A stretch of 64,000 bases of DNA from Peribacillus sp044761985 (GCF_044761985.1 NZ_JBIWDK010000001.1:248001-312000); one strand, 5' to 3'. Shown: positions 52,917-61,647, numbered from the stretch's first letter. Program-made: numbers and translations. Notes: a model not told the origin generated them from the sequence alone.

Positions 52917-53684
52917 ATGGATGTGGAGGTTAAATACGAGAAGAGCAAGAAAGGCCAGACCCATTTAAAAGATGAGGAATTGCGTAGGTTGATTAAACTC
53001 AGTCAGAGTGGGGACCAGGATGCAAGGAACTTAATTGTCAACAGCAATCTAAGGCTTGTATGGTCCGTTGTCCAAAGGTTCCTCAATCGTGGCTATGAAC
53101 CGGATGATTTGTATCAGATTGGCTGCATCGGGTTATTAAAATCAGTTGATAAATTTGACTTAACGTTTGAAGTGAAATTCTCGACGTATGCTGTCCCCAT
53201 GATCATTGGTGAAATTCAACGGTTTATCCGTGATGATGGTACTGTGAAAGTAAGCCGTTCTTTAAAGGAAATGGCGAATAAAATCCGTCGGGCCAGAGAA
53301 GAACTTTCAAAAACGCACGGTCGTGTTCCGACTGTCAATGAATTGGCAGAACATCTTGAATTATCACCTGAAGAAATTATCATGGCCCAAGAAGCTAGCC
53401 GTAGCCCTTCTTCCATTCATGAAACGGTTTATGAAAATGATGGAGACCCAATTACTCTTCTCGACCAGATTGCCGACCATAATGATTCATCGTGGTTCGA
53501 CCAAATCGCTTTAAAAGAAGCCATCCAAGAATTGAATGAACGGGAAAGGTTAATTGTTTTTTTGAGATATTATAAAGACCAGACTCAGTCGGAGGTCGCC
53601 GTTAGGCTAGGAATATCACAAGTTCAAGTATCACGGTTGGAGAAAAAAATCCTTCAGCAAATGAAAGACCACATGAATCGTTGA
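52917..53684 (+). CDS. sigF: RNA polymerase sporulation sigma factor SigF
   Basis: 255 residues. Sigma70 regions: 1.2/2 (LIVNSNLRLVWSVVQRFLNRGYEPDDLYQIG, region 2.2-2.4 with FSTYAVPMIIGEIQRFIRDDG), region 3, and region 4 with a helix-turn-helix (QSEVAVRLGISQVQVSRLEKK in parts). It directs early forespore transcription. ATG 52917 is eight bases after AAGGGAG. The last nine codons form the left arm of a 25-bp inverted repeat, an unusual feature. Confidence 0.97.
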   Translation: MDVEVKYEKSKKGQTHLKDEELRRLIKLSQSGDQDARNLIVNSNLRLVWSVVQRFLNRGYEPDDLYQIGCIGLLKSVDKFDLTFEVKFSTYAVPMIIGEIQRFIRDDGTVKVSRSLKEMANKIRRAREELSKTHGRVPTVNELAEHLELSPEEIIMAQEASRSPSSIHETVYENDGDPITLLDQIADHNDSSWFDQIALKEAIQELNERERLIVFLRYYKDQTQSEVAVRLGISQVQVSRLEKKILQQMKDHMNR

Positions 53685-53707
53685 TTCATGTGGTCTTTCA
53701 TTTGCTG
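53655..53707 (+). terminator. Perfect 25-bp inverted repeat overlapping the 3' end of sigF
   Basis: Left arm 53655-53679, three-base loop GTT, right arm 53683-53707, with no mismatch. The left arm is coding (end of sigF) and the stop codon lies in the loop and first bases of the right arm. T-runs are short (TTTCATTTG), so termination, mRNA stability or both are possible. Confidence 0.6.
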
Positions 53708-54009
53708 GGAGAAAAAGTGGGATTTTGGAAATAGTAAGGAAGTGAAGGGGAAGTGTGCCACACAACATTTGGTAGGAATGTTGAAAAGGAAATATATATT
53801 TGTGAAAAAAGAAGAAAAAACGAATTTTTTAGTTGAATTTGAAGTTAAAAACGAATATTATAGTAAAGGTCGCTGGTTTCATTCGGATTTAAAACTATTT
53901 TCATAAGGTTTTTATCTCGTTGAAATTTGAAAGATGAAGTATTAATGCAAGGTCACCTTTGTGCAAGCGATTGAATGGTGTTTCCTTAATATATGGAGGT
54001 CAGAAAAAT
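53708..54009. other. Region between the sigF hairpin and the purine permease
   Basis: AT-rich. Two CGAA-cored motifs (near 53821 and 53852) faintly recall PurR boxes but are in the same orientation and imperfect. No purine riboswitch core is visible. No gene is supported. Confidence 0.4.
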
Positions 54010-55305
54010 ATGTTTTTAGAAAAGTTTTTTTCCTTAAAAGCAAATGGGACGAATGTTCGCACTGAAATTATGGCAGGTGTTACGACATTCTTCACCATGG
54101 TTTATATTATTATTGTCAATCCTGCTTTATTATCTTCAATAGGAATACCATTTGAACAGGTCTTTATGGCGACCGTCATTTCTGCAGTCCTAGGTACCTT
54201 AATTATGGGATTATTAGCGAAGTATCCGATTGCCGTTGCACCAGGTATGGGGCTGAATGCTTATTTTGCCAGTGTGGTAGGTGCACACGGTCTTTCTTAT
54301 CAAACAGTTTTTGGTACAGTTTTCATAGCAGGTCTATTATTTATTCTGGTAAGTGTTACGAGCTTGCGCAAAATGATTATTGATGCCATCCCAAATTCGT
54401 TGAAATTTGGAATCACATCTGGTATTGGTCTATTCATCGCATTTATGGGTTTGAAAAATGCGGGGATTGTCGTACCGAATGAAGGAACCATGGTTTCACT
54501 CGGGGATTTACACCAACCAGGCACCGTTTTGGCCCTTATAGGTTTATTATTCACTCTAATCTTGATGTCTCGGAATGTTAAAGGAGCTATCTTCATTGGC
54601 ATGATTGTTACAGCAATCATTGGTTACTTTATGGGGATGCTGAAATTTGATGGAATTCTATCAACACCACCTTCACCGGTCTTTTTCGATATTGATATTG
54701 CTGGAGTATTTAGCAATTCTTTATATACAGTCGTATTTGCCTTTTTACTTGTAACGATATTTGACACGACAGGTACATTAATTGGAGTGACGGAACAAGC
54801 GGGATTAACGAAGGATGGAAAGATCCCTCGTGCTAAAAAGGCCTTCTTGGGAGACGCTATTGCCACGACGGTTGGCTCGTTGTTTGGAACAAGCCCATCA
54901 ACCGCTTATGTTGAATCGAGTACTGGAGTAGCAGCTGGGGGACGTACGGGCTTAACTGCCACGGTCGTTGCCATCTTATTCGCTCTTTCCATTTTCTTTT
55001 CTCCATTAATAGCGGCCATTTCCTCCGTTTCTGCCATCACGGCACCTGTATTGATAATTGTAGGTTGCTTGATGATGGAAGGTCTTGCGAAAGTGGATTG
55101 GAAAACATTTGATGAAGCTTTTCCGGCATTTGCAATCATATTAACGATGCCGCTTACTTCAAGCATATCGACAGGGATTGCAATGGGGTTCATTACCTAT
55201 CCTTTGATGAAATTCTTCAGTGGAAAAGGTAAATCCGTTCACCCGCTCATTTATATTTTTGGCGTGGTTTTCTTGATTCAAATGATCTTCTTCCCAACTC
55301 ATTAA
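54010..55305 (+). CDS. NCS2-family purine permease (AzgA/PbuG-like)
   Basis: 431 residues. Polytopic membrane protein with the group-specific motifs GVTTFFTMVYIIIVNP, APGMGLNAYFA, DTTGTLIGV and GTSPSTAYVESSTGVAAGGRTG. Members import hypoxanthine, guanine or adenine with protons. GGAGGT lies nine bases ahead of ATG 54010; longer frames lack a site. It sits between sigF and spoVAA, where B. subtilis has nothing, and has its own terminator, so it interrupts the sporulation cluster. Exact substrate not determinable. Confidence 0.9.
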   Translation: MFLEKFFSLKANGTNVRTEIMAGVTTFFTMVYIIIVNPALLSSIGIPFEQVFMATVISAVLGTLIMGLLAKYPIAVAPGMGLNAYFASVVGAHGLSYQTVFGTVFIAGLLFILVSVTSLRKMIIDAIPNSLKFGITSGIGLFIAFMGLKNAGIVVPNEGTMVSLGDLHQPGTVLALIGLLFTLILMSRNVKGAIFIGMIVTAIIGYFMGMLKFDGILSTPPSPVFFDIDIAGVFSNSLYTVVFAFLLVTIFDTTGTLIGVTEQAGLTKDGKIPRAKKAFLGDAIATTVGSLFGTSPSTAYVESSTGVAAGGRTGLTATVVAILFALSIFFSPLIAAISSVSAITAPVLIIVGCLMMEGLAKVDWKTFDEAFPAFAIILTMPLTSSISTGIAMGFITYPLMKFFSGKGKSVHPLIYIFGVVFLIQMIFFPTH

Positions 55306-55321
55306 TTTATAAATATTTTAC

Positions 55322-55358
55322 AAAAAGACATGCTGATATCCGGCATGTCTTTTTTTTA
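55322..55358 (+). terminator. Terminator after the purine permease
   Basis: GACATGC / GCATGTC stem with A-run before and eight T residues after. Confidence 0.9.
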
Positions 55359-55401
55359 TTTCATTTCTTTGAATTAGTAATATTTGGACATCATTTTCTT
55401 T

Positions 55402-55432
55402 CTGCATTTTCACTCTGTTTCCAATCCATACT
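55402..55432 (+). promoter_or_regulatory. Sigma-G-type promoter of the spoVA operon
   Basis: TGCATT (55402-55407), 18-base spacer, exact CATACTA (55426-55432), 37 bases ahead of spoVAA. Fits late-forespore expression. Confidence 0.75.
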
Positions 55433-55468
55433 ACTATTATAAGGAAATAAAAGGTCGGGATGTGAAAA

Positions 55469-56089
55469 GTGATGGCAGTCATTTACACCAGAATGAGGAA
55501 CCGGGTGCATGTAAATGTAAACCAAAAGGTAAGAATAAAAGATATTGCAAAAATTATTGGTCCTGAAGAATTGGTTTCTAGTATTGAAAGGGCCCTTTTA
55601 TTAACGGTGAATAGTGAAGATAAGAATATCATTATCATCGATTTGGCCCAACTCATCATGGCCATACAGGCAATCGATCCACATATCGAAGTGGAGACAT
55701 TTGGGCCCTCCCAGACAATCATCGAAGTCATTTATCCCAAAAAGAAAATGTCTTTCGTTACTTTCGCCGTTATCTGGTTGCTTATGTTCATTGGAGGGGG
55801 TATTACCATCATGAATTTCCATGTGGATGTAAGTATGGGAGAAGTTCATCAAAAACTCTTTACGCTAATAACAGGAAGGGTTGATGAAAAGCCTTTGTTG
55901 ATCCAAATACCCTATAGTTTCGGTATTGGGATTGGAATGATTTTGTTTTTTAATCACTTCTTTAAAAAACGCTTTAATGAAGAACCTAGCCCACTCGAGG
56001 TTGAAATGTTCAATTACCAGCAGGATTTAGATCGGTACGTCATTATGAATGAGAATAATGAGAGCGTGCGTCATCTCGATGACAGGTAA
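55469..56089 (+). CDS. spoVAA: Stage V sporulation protein AA
   Basis: 206 residues, the B. subtilis length. N-terminal ~90 residues soluble (RMRNRVHVNV start), then spans at about 98-115 and 150-170, and the conserved EEPSPLEVEMFNYQQDLDRY segment. It is part of the SpoVA complex that moves dipicolinic acid across the spore inner membrane. GTG 55469 and ATG 55472 are both possible; the ribosome site is weak. It overlaps spoVAB. Confidence 0.93.
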   Translation: MMAVIYTRMRNRVHVNVNQKVRIKDIAKIIGPEELVSSIERALLLTVNSEDKNIIIIDLAQLIMAIQAIDPHIEVETFGPSQTIIEVIYPKKKMSFVTFAVIWLLMFIGGGITIMNFHVDVSMGEVHQKLFTLITGRVDEKPLLIQIPYSFGIGIGMILFFNHFFKKRFNEEPSPLEVEMFNYQQDLDRYVIMNENNESVRHLDDR

Positions 56090-56501
56090 TATCATTTTCG
56101 GGATTTTTGTTGGGCTAGCCGGCGGTGTCGCTACAGGTGCTGGTTTTGTAGCTTTTCTGACTGTACTTGGTGTCATACCAAGGCTGACACAGCTGACAAA
56201 AACGTTAAAAATGGTTCGGTATTATGAAGTGGCCATAATTTCAGGAGTGGTCGGAGGAACATGGTTTGGCCTACAGGGGACGACCTTTGCTCTTCCTTCT
56301 TTCTTATTAATTCCAATCGGACTTGCGGACGGTATTTTTAATGGAATGCTTGCAGCTGCACTGACTGAGGTGTTGAATGTTTTCCCGATCTTGTCCAAAC
56401 GAGTAGGCATACAAGATAAAATCATTTATCTGTTAATGGCACTAGTGTTAGGTAAAATAGTTGGATCCTTATTTCAATGGATTTATTTTGTCGATTTATA
56501 A
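56079..56501 (+). CDS. spoVAB: Stage V sporulation protein AB
   Basis: 140 residues, hydrophobic throughout, four probable spans. Conserved GVATGAGFVAFLTVLGVIPRL and MLAAALTEVLNVFPIL patterns (in parts). ATG 56079 overlaps the end of spoVAA by 11 bases. The next gene is spoVAEA, not spoVAC, which departs from the usual seven-gene order. Confidence 0.93.
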   Translation: MTGNIIFGIFVGLAGGVATGAGFVAFLTVLGVIPRLTQLTKTLKMVRYYEVAIISGVVGGTWFGLQGTTFALPSFLLIPIGLADGIFNGMLAAALTEVLNVFPILSKRVGIQDKIIYLLMALVLGKIVGSLFQWIYFVDL

Positions 56502-56540
56502 GAACGACCATACGCATACCTGATGAAAGGAAGGCTCCTG

Positions 56541-57119
56541 ATGGTGACCAAACGAAAAGTGATATTGATAACAGATGGAGATGTATATGCAAATCGTGCT
56601 GTTGAGCTAGTTGCAAGAGAAATCGGAGGGCGCTGCATTTCAATGTCACAAGGGAATCCGTCCCGTTATACAGGTTTGGAGCTGGTAGACCTTATAAAGA
56701 AAGCGAAGAATGACCCCGTGTTGGTCATGTTCGATGATAGTGGCTTCATGGGTGAGGGATTCGGTGAAACGGCGATGAAGGTGGTTGCAAGCCATCCTGA
56801 CATCCATGTCCTGGGCATCATAGCCGTTGCTTCGAAAAGTAGAAGGGAAGAGTGGACTAAGGTGGATGTCTGTATCGATAGGGATGGGCAGTTGACGGAA
56901 AATGGGGTGGACAAATTCGGAGCCCAGGAATTTGAGATAGGGAAGATAACCGGGGATACGGTGTATTGCATTGATGAGTTAAAAGCTCCGATCGTTGTAG
57001 GCATTGGAGACATTGGAAAAATGTCACACCAGGACGACTTTAAAAAAGGAGCACCAATCACAAAACTTGCTGTGCAAATTATATTGGAAAGGAGCGGTCT
57101 TGATGGCATCAGAGGATAA
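56541..57119 (+). CDS. spoVAEA: Stage V sporulation protein AE, SpoVAEA type
   Basis: 192 residues, soluble protein with a Rossmann-like pattern: KVILITDGDVYANRAVE at the start, FDDSGFMGEGFGETA, VLGIIAVASKS and IVVGIGDIGKM. In B. subtilis this gene follows spoVAEB; here it follows spoVAB after a short gap. ATG 56541 lies six bases after AAAGGAAGG; ATG 56523 lies inside or upstream of that site. It overlaps spoVAF by 17 bases. Confidence 0.92.
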   Translation: MVTKRKVILITDGDVYANRAVELVAREIGGRCISMSQGNPSRYTGLELVDLIKKAKNDPVLVMFDDSGFMGEGFGETAMKVVASHPDIHVLGIIAVASKSRREEWTKVDVCIDRDGQLTENGVDKFGAQEFEIGKITGDTVYCIDELKAPIVVGIGDIGKMSHQDDFKKGAPITKLAVQIILERSGLDGIRG

Positions 57120-58587
57120 ACAAAATATGAAGCCCATTCCGACTAACGTGGTGGAAGTCGATACTTTCATGGAAAAGAGGGTCGGTCTGGGTGTCAGTTT
57201 TGATTTAGGCGTAAGGAAAATAAAAGTTTTAAGAAAAGAAGTTCACCTTTATTATGTGAATGGACTTACGGATACGGAATTCATCATTGAACTTCTTAAC
57301 TCGATGGTCCATTCTCAAAATACTGAAATAAAAACGACAAAAGTATTTGATTTCATGAAAAATTTACTCGTTCACCAATCTGTGGAAGAAATACGTACGA
57401 TGGATGAGTTGGTTGACCAAGTCCTTTCCGGTTTAATCGTCATTGTGATGGATGGATACGATATAGGGTTGGTTGTCGATGTCAGGAGTTACCCTGGACG
57501 ACAGCCTGAAGAACCCGATACAGAAAAAGTTGTCCGTGGTTCTAGGGATGGATTTGTAGAAAATATCATTGTAAATACAGCCATCACTAGACGGAGAATC
57601 AGGGATGAGAGATTACGTTTCGAAATCATGAAGGTCGGCGAACGCTCTAAAACGGATATTGCGATAGGGTATATTAAAGATATAGCGGACCCGGGTTTAA
57701 TTGAAACCGTTCGTACGAAATTGGAAGATATAAAAATAGATGGGCTAACGATGGCGGATAAAACGGTAGAAGAATTTATCGTTAAGCAAGGATATAATCC
57801 ATATCCTCTTGTCCGATATACAGAGCGTGCTGATGTAGCCGCAACACACTTACTGGAAGGCCATGTACTAGTCTATGTGGATACCTCACCTAGTGTCATC
57901 ATCACCCCTGCTCCCCTCTTCCATCATATGCAGCATGCAGAAGAGTACAGACAATCCCCCGCTGTTGGAACAATGGTACGGTGGACCAGATTTCTCGGGA
58001 TAGCCGCTTCGTTATTTTTGCTTCCATTGTGGTTGTTGTTTTGTTTAGAGCCTGACTTCCTTCCGGATAAACTGGAATTTATCGGGCCAAATGAAAAAAC
58101 GCATATTCCGATTGTTGTCCAAATTTTCATTTCGGATATCGGGATCGAATTTTTACGGATGGCCGCCATCCATACCCCGACCCCACTTTCAACTGCAATG
58201 GGATTAATTGCTGCGGTCTTGATCGGACAGATTGCTATTGATGTAGGGTTATTTGTGCCGGAAGTCGTTCTTTATGCATCGGTTGCGACCATTGGGACAT
58301 TTGTCACCCCAAGTTTGGAATTAGGGGTTGCCAATAAACTGTCTCGATTAGCTTTGATCGTTTTGGTTGCCTTGTTCAAGCTGCCTGGGTTAATCATAGG
58401 AATAACGCTATATATCATTTTATTAACGAGCATAAAAGCATTGAATACACCCTATTTATGGCCGTTAATCCCGTTTCAACCAAGAGCCTTGTCACATATT
58501 ATATTAAGAAGACCTTTTCCAGGTTCCAGAGAACGGCCGAGTATCGTCCATCCACAGGACAAATACAGGCAGCCTAGGAAATCTTAA
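57103..58587 (+). CDS. spoVAF: Stage V sporulation protein AF (GerA-type)
   Basis: 494 residues. It belongs to the GerAA family of spore germinant-receptor A subunits, with an N-terminal soluble domain (about 1-290), membrane spans from about 300 to 470 (WTRFLGIAASLFLLPLWLL onward) and a C-terminal LKAL..PYLWPLIPFQP-like segment. It is accessory to DPA release and germination. ATG 57103 lies eight bases after AAAGGAG. It ends the shortened spoVA operon. Confidence 0.93.
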   Translation: MASEDKQNMKPIPTNVVEVDTFMEKRVGLGVSFDLGVRKIKVLRKEVHLYYVNGLTDTEFIIELLNSMVHSQNTEIKTTKVFDFMKNLLVHQSVEEIRTMDELVDQVLSGLIVIVMDGYDIGLVVDVRSYPGRQPEEPDTEKVVRGSRDGFVENIIVNTAITRRRIRDERLRFEIMKVGERSKTDIAIGYIKDIADPGLIETVRTKLEDIKIDGLTMADKTVEEFIVKQGYNPYPLVRYTERADVAATHLLEGHVLVYVDTSPSVIITPAPLFHHMQHAEEYRQSPAVGTMVRWTRFLGIAASLFLLPLWLLFCLEPDFLPDKLEFIGPNEKTHIPIVVQIFISDIGIEFLRMAAIHTPTPLSTAMGLIAAVLIGQIAIDVGLFVPEVVLYASVATIGTFVTPSLELGVANKLSRLALIVLVALFKLPGLIIGITLYIILLTSIKALNTPYLWPLIPFQPRALSHIILRRPFPGSRERPSIVHPQDKYRQPRKS

Positions 58588-58860
58588 GGTTGATGTTGTC
58601 GAAAAGTTGTGTTAATTTAATTTTATTCGAATAAAGCAGTAAAGTGGCTTCACAAAGAGTTTGGGCTCTTTGGAGTTAAACCAATCTGATTTCGAACTAC
58701 GCAATTATATTTAATGGGAACGTGTAGAAACAGGTAAATAAGAATAGTAAACGAGGAATTTGGATGAGGAGATTTAAAGGGATATCATCCTTTTCGAGGA
58801 ACCTCTTACGATCCCTCACTTCATTTAACCGTAAGTTTGGATCAGGAAGGTGAGACTATT
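58588..58860. other. Intergenic region upstream of lysA, with a possible 29-codon reading frame
   Basis: No lysine riboswitch core is recognised. A 29-codon frame (58764-58853, ATG after CGAGGAA) would give a strongly basic peptide (nine Arg/Lys) ending seven bases before lysA. Whether it is translated is unknown. Confidence 0.35.
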
Positions 58861-60189
58861 ATGCATTTGTTTGGGACTAGTCATGTAAATGACCGTGGAC
58901 ATCTACAAATTGGCGGAGTGGATACTGTTAAGTTAACAGAAAAATATGGTACGCCGTTATATGTCTATGATGTAGAGTTAATACGCGAACGGGCAAGAGG
59001 ATTTAAGCGGACATTTGAAGAATTGGGAATACCGGCTCAGGTGGCGTACGCAAGTAAAGCATTTTCATCCATTGCCATGATTCAATTGGCCGAACAGGAG
59101 GGCTTGTCACTCGACGTGGTCTCAGCGGGGGAATTATATACAGCCATCAAGGCTAATTTCCCAACCGAACGTATCCATTTCCATGGGAATAATAAAAGTG
59201 TCGAAGAGTTACATATGGCACTAGATTACCAAATAGGGTGTATTGTGGTGGACAACTTTTCTGAATTGACACTACTTGAAGAAATCTGTTCAAACCGAGA
59301 AGAAAAGGTCAGAATTCTTTTACGTGTGACACCTGGCATTGAAGCGCATACACATGATTATATTTTAACAGGGCAGGAAGATTCGAAATTTGGTTTCGAT
59401 CTAATTAATGGTCAGGCGGAAGGCGCCCTTAAACAGGCGTTAAAAAGCAAGTGGCTTGAAGTGCTCGGGTTGCACTGCCATATAGGTTCCCAAATCTTTC
59501 AAACCACTGGCTTTCTTTTGGCCGCCCAAAAAATCATTGGCAAGCTAAGAGAGTGGCATAAAGCAATTGGTTTTCAGCCAAAGGTGCTAAATTTAGGCGG
59601 AGGCTTCGGAATCCGTTATACAGAAGAAGACGATCCGCTTCCAGCATCTCAATATGTAGAAGAAATCGTGAGGGAAGTGCAAATACAGATTGCCCAGTCT
59701 GATTTAGAAATGCCGGAGATTTGGATTGAACCTGGTCGCTCCTTGGTCGGAGATGCAGGTATCACCTTATATAAAGTGGGTTCAGAAAAGGAAGTACCGG
59801 ACGTCCGCAAATACCTAGCTGTCGATGGGGGCATGAGCGATAATATTCGTCCAGCCTTATACGAAGCGAAGTATGATGCGGTACTAGCCAATCGCCCACT
59901 TGATCCAGTGGAGGAGACGGTTGCTATTGCCGGGAAATGTTGTGAAAGCGGCGATATGCTGATTTGGGATTTACCCTTGCCAAAAGCTGGACGAGGAGAT
60001 ATTTTAGCTGTTTTCTGTACAGGGGCTTATGGGTATTCCATGTCTAACAATTATAACCGGATTCCGAGACCGGCGGTGGTTTTCGTTGAAAACGGGGAAG
60101 GGCGTTTAGTCATCAGGCGTGAAACCTTCGATGATCTTATCCGTCATGATTTAGCTTTTCACGAAGCGGTTGGTTTGAATAAAGAATAA
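58861..60189 (+). CDS. lysA: Diaminopimelate decarboxylase
   Basis: 442 residues. PLP enzyme of the alanine-racemase/ODC fold with the Schiff-base Lys66 in YASKAFSS, LHCHIGSQ, LGGGFGIRY and the inter-subunit CESGD. It converts meso-diaminopimelate to lysine. ATG 58861 follows GGAAGG. It follows spoVAF, as in B. subtilis. Confidence 0.96.
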   Translation: MHLFGTSHVNDRGHLQIGGVDTVKLTEKYGTPLYVYDVELIRERARGFKRTFEELGIPAQVAYASKAFSSIAMIQLAEQEGLSLDVVSAGELYTAIKANFPTERIHFHGNNKSVEELHMALDYQIGCIVVDNFSELTLLEEICSNREEKVRILLRVTPGIEAHTHDYILTGQEDSKFGFDLINGQAEGALKQALKSKWLEVLGLHCHIGSQIFQTTGFLLAAQKIIGKLREWHKAIGFQPKVLNLGGGFGIRYTEEDDPLPASQYVEEIVREVQIQIAQSDLEMPEIWIEPGRSLVGDAGITLYKVGSEKEVPDVRKYLAVDGGMSDNIRPALYEAKYDAVLANRPLDPVEETVAIAGKCCESGDMLIWDLPLPKAGRGDILAVFCTGAYGYSMSNNYNRIPRPAVVFVENGEGRLVIRRETFDDLIRHDLAFHEAVGLNKE

Positions 60190-60219
60190 TCAAAAAGAGG
60201 ATGTAACTCCTTTTTTAAA

Positions 60220-60264
60220 ATAGTAAAAGGCAGAAACGTGATGAACGTTTCTGCCTTTTACTAT
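60220..60264. terminator. Bidirectional terminator between lysA and the DUF1002 gene
   Basis: A perfect 20-bp stem (60220-60239, 60245-60264) with a five-base loop, between convergent genes. Confidence 0.85.
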
Positions 60265-60308
60265 TTATTTACCGGTGGTACTTCTAGGTACCGCCATTTT
60301 ATTGTGAA

Positions 60309-61178
60309 TCAGCTAAAAAAAGATTTGATAGCATCTATTAGACTATTGAAGACATCCTTTAATTTATCTAGAAATGATTGTCCTTCTTCAGATTCAAGGA
60401 AGTTGGACAATTTATCTTTAGCTTCTGTCAATTGGTCACCAACGGCGTTCCAATCAATATTCAATTCTTTTAATTTATTGAATAGATCGATCAAGCTTTG
60501 AATTTGCCCTTCATTTAAGACTAGGCCAAGATCATTTGCAGCGGATTCTACGATCTTACGAACATCCTCTGTAGTGGCAGGAGGGTTGTCTGCCATTTTC
60601 TCTTTGATTTTCGTTACGAGTGCAGAAGCCTCTTCCGTACCGATTTCATCTCCCAATTCAGCAGTGGTGACCATTTCTTCATTGGCAGCCTGTTTTACAT
60701 CTTCGGAGATTGCTTTATCAGAAGATAATTCATAGGCTTTAATGACACCTGTTAAGGCAGCTGTACCGGAAACTGGAATAGGTGCTGTGACATAAACGGT
60801 AGCATCTTTAACCCCAGCAGTCGCAAGGGCATTGATATACATTTCATCAGTTACCCAATTAATGTTCTTGGATTCCAATTTTAGGCCTGTGCCTTTTTCC
60901 TCAAGCGTAATGGCAGAAGAGGATATAGCTTTTGTACCTATTAATCTGCTAGCTATATAATCTCCCAAATATTCATGTTCTTCCGCATTGGTGACTGTCA
61001 GGACCTCCACATCGTCAGGTGCTTTCATTTCTGAAAGGAGCATGCTTTTTTGTTCTTTAGACAAATTTTCTCCTAGTGTAACGATCATATCGCCAACTGC
61101 GGCATCCGCAAAGGCCTTATAAGGCAATAACAGACATAATAAAATGGTCACAATGACCCATTTTTTTGGACTTTTCAT
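60309..61178 (-). CDS. ypuA: DUF1002 secreted protein YpuA
   Basis: 289 residues. Signal peptide of about 24 residues (cut after YKAFA), then a secreted domain with GDMIVTLGENLS and TVYVTAPIPVSGTAALTG and a C-terminal helical part ending SLIDAIKSFFS. DUF1002 family; function unknown, possibly envelope-associated. AAGGAGG precedes the ATG at 61178; the longer frame reading upstream has no support. Confidence 0.88.
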   Translation of the reverse strand: MKSPKKWVIVTILLCLLLPYKAFADAAVGDMIVTLGENLSKEQKSMLLSEMKAPDDVEVLTVTNAEEHEYLGDYIASRLIGTKAISSSAITLEEKGTGLKLESKNINWVTDEMYINALATAGVKDATVYVTAPIPVSGTAALTGVIKAYELSSDKAISEDVKQAANEEMVTTAELGDEIGTEEASALVTKIKEKMADNPPATTEDVRKIVESAANDLGLVLNEGQIQSLIDLFNKLKELNIDWNAVGDQLTEAKDKLSNFLESEEGQSFLDKLKDVFNSLIDAIKSFFS

Positions 61179-61494
61179 GATTTTCCTCCTTAACTTTTCC
61201 TCTGTTCTTAATAGATTATAACCTACTGATAGGGTTACATTAGATTGGACGAATCGAAGCGAAAAAAAGATACAGTTTTTATTAATTTTTTTCACCAAAA
61301 ATTAGTCCCTATTAAAGTAGCTGAACGATCTTCCATCATTCGTAATGAAGATACAGGCCATGAAACCATTATATCCTTTATCAATGTAGTAAAAACAGAG
61401 CGAGATTGCAAGGGGATTTGTCAAAATGTGCTAAGTTATAGTAGAATGAATTCGATATTTAAATAGTTATTCATAAAAATAAAGGGAGTATGGG
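61179..61494. other. Region between ypuA and the 28-residue gene
   Basis: A 73-codon plus-strand frame (61245-61466, TTG start) lacks a ribosome site and recognisable product. No other element is seen. Confidence 0.4.
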
Positions 61495-61581
61495 ATGAGA
61501 AGGAGTAATAAAACACTTTTACTTATGATGCTTGTTGTGGCTTTGATATGGGGAATTATCTACTGGACATTTATCGCGTAG
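61495..61581 (+). CDS. Possible 28-residue single-span membrane peptide
   Basis: 28 codons with AAAGGGAG six bases ahead of ATG. The product has a basic start (MRRSNKT) and then one hydrophobic helix to the end. The combination of a strong ribosome site and a clean membrane topology suggests a real small gene, but conservation is unknown. It lies upstream of ribT. Confidence 0.5.
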   Translation: MRRSNKTLLLMMLVVALIWGIIYWTFIA

Positions 61582-61618
61582 CACTAGGGAATCTATAATT
61601 CAAGTGCTGAAAGTGATG

Positions 61619-61647
61619 TTGAAACGAATAAAGTTTTTATGTATGAT
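61619..61647 (+). promoter_or_regulatory. Sigma-A promoter of ribT
   Basis: TTGAAA (61619-61624), 17-base spacer, TATGAT (61642-61647), 91 bases before ribT. Confidence 0.55.

Noticed and set aside
53816..53862. Possible PurR boxes ahead of the purine permease
   Set aside because: Two CGAA motifs are in the same orientation and miss the CCGAAC core; a purine riboswitch was also looked for and not found.
53688..53906. 72-codon frame after sigF
   Set aside because: It begins inside the right arm of the sigF hairpin and has no ribosome site.
58588..58763. Lysine riboswitch upstream of lysA
   Set aside because: None of the conserved lysine-riboswitch core segments could be recognised.
61245..61466. 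73-codon frame divergent from ypuA
   Set aside because: TTG start with no ribosome site and no family resemblance.
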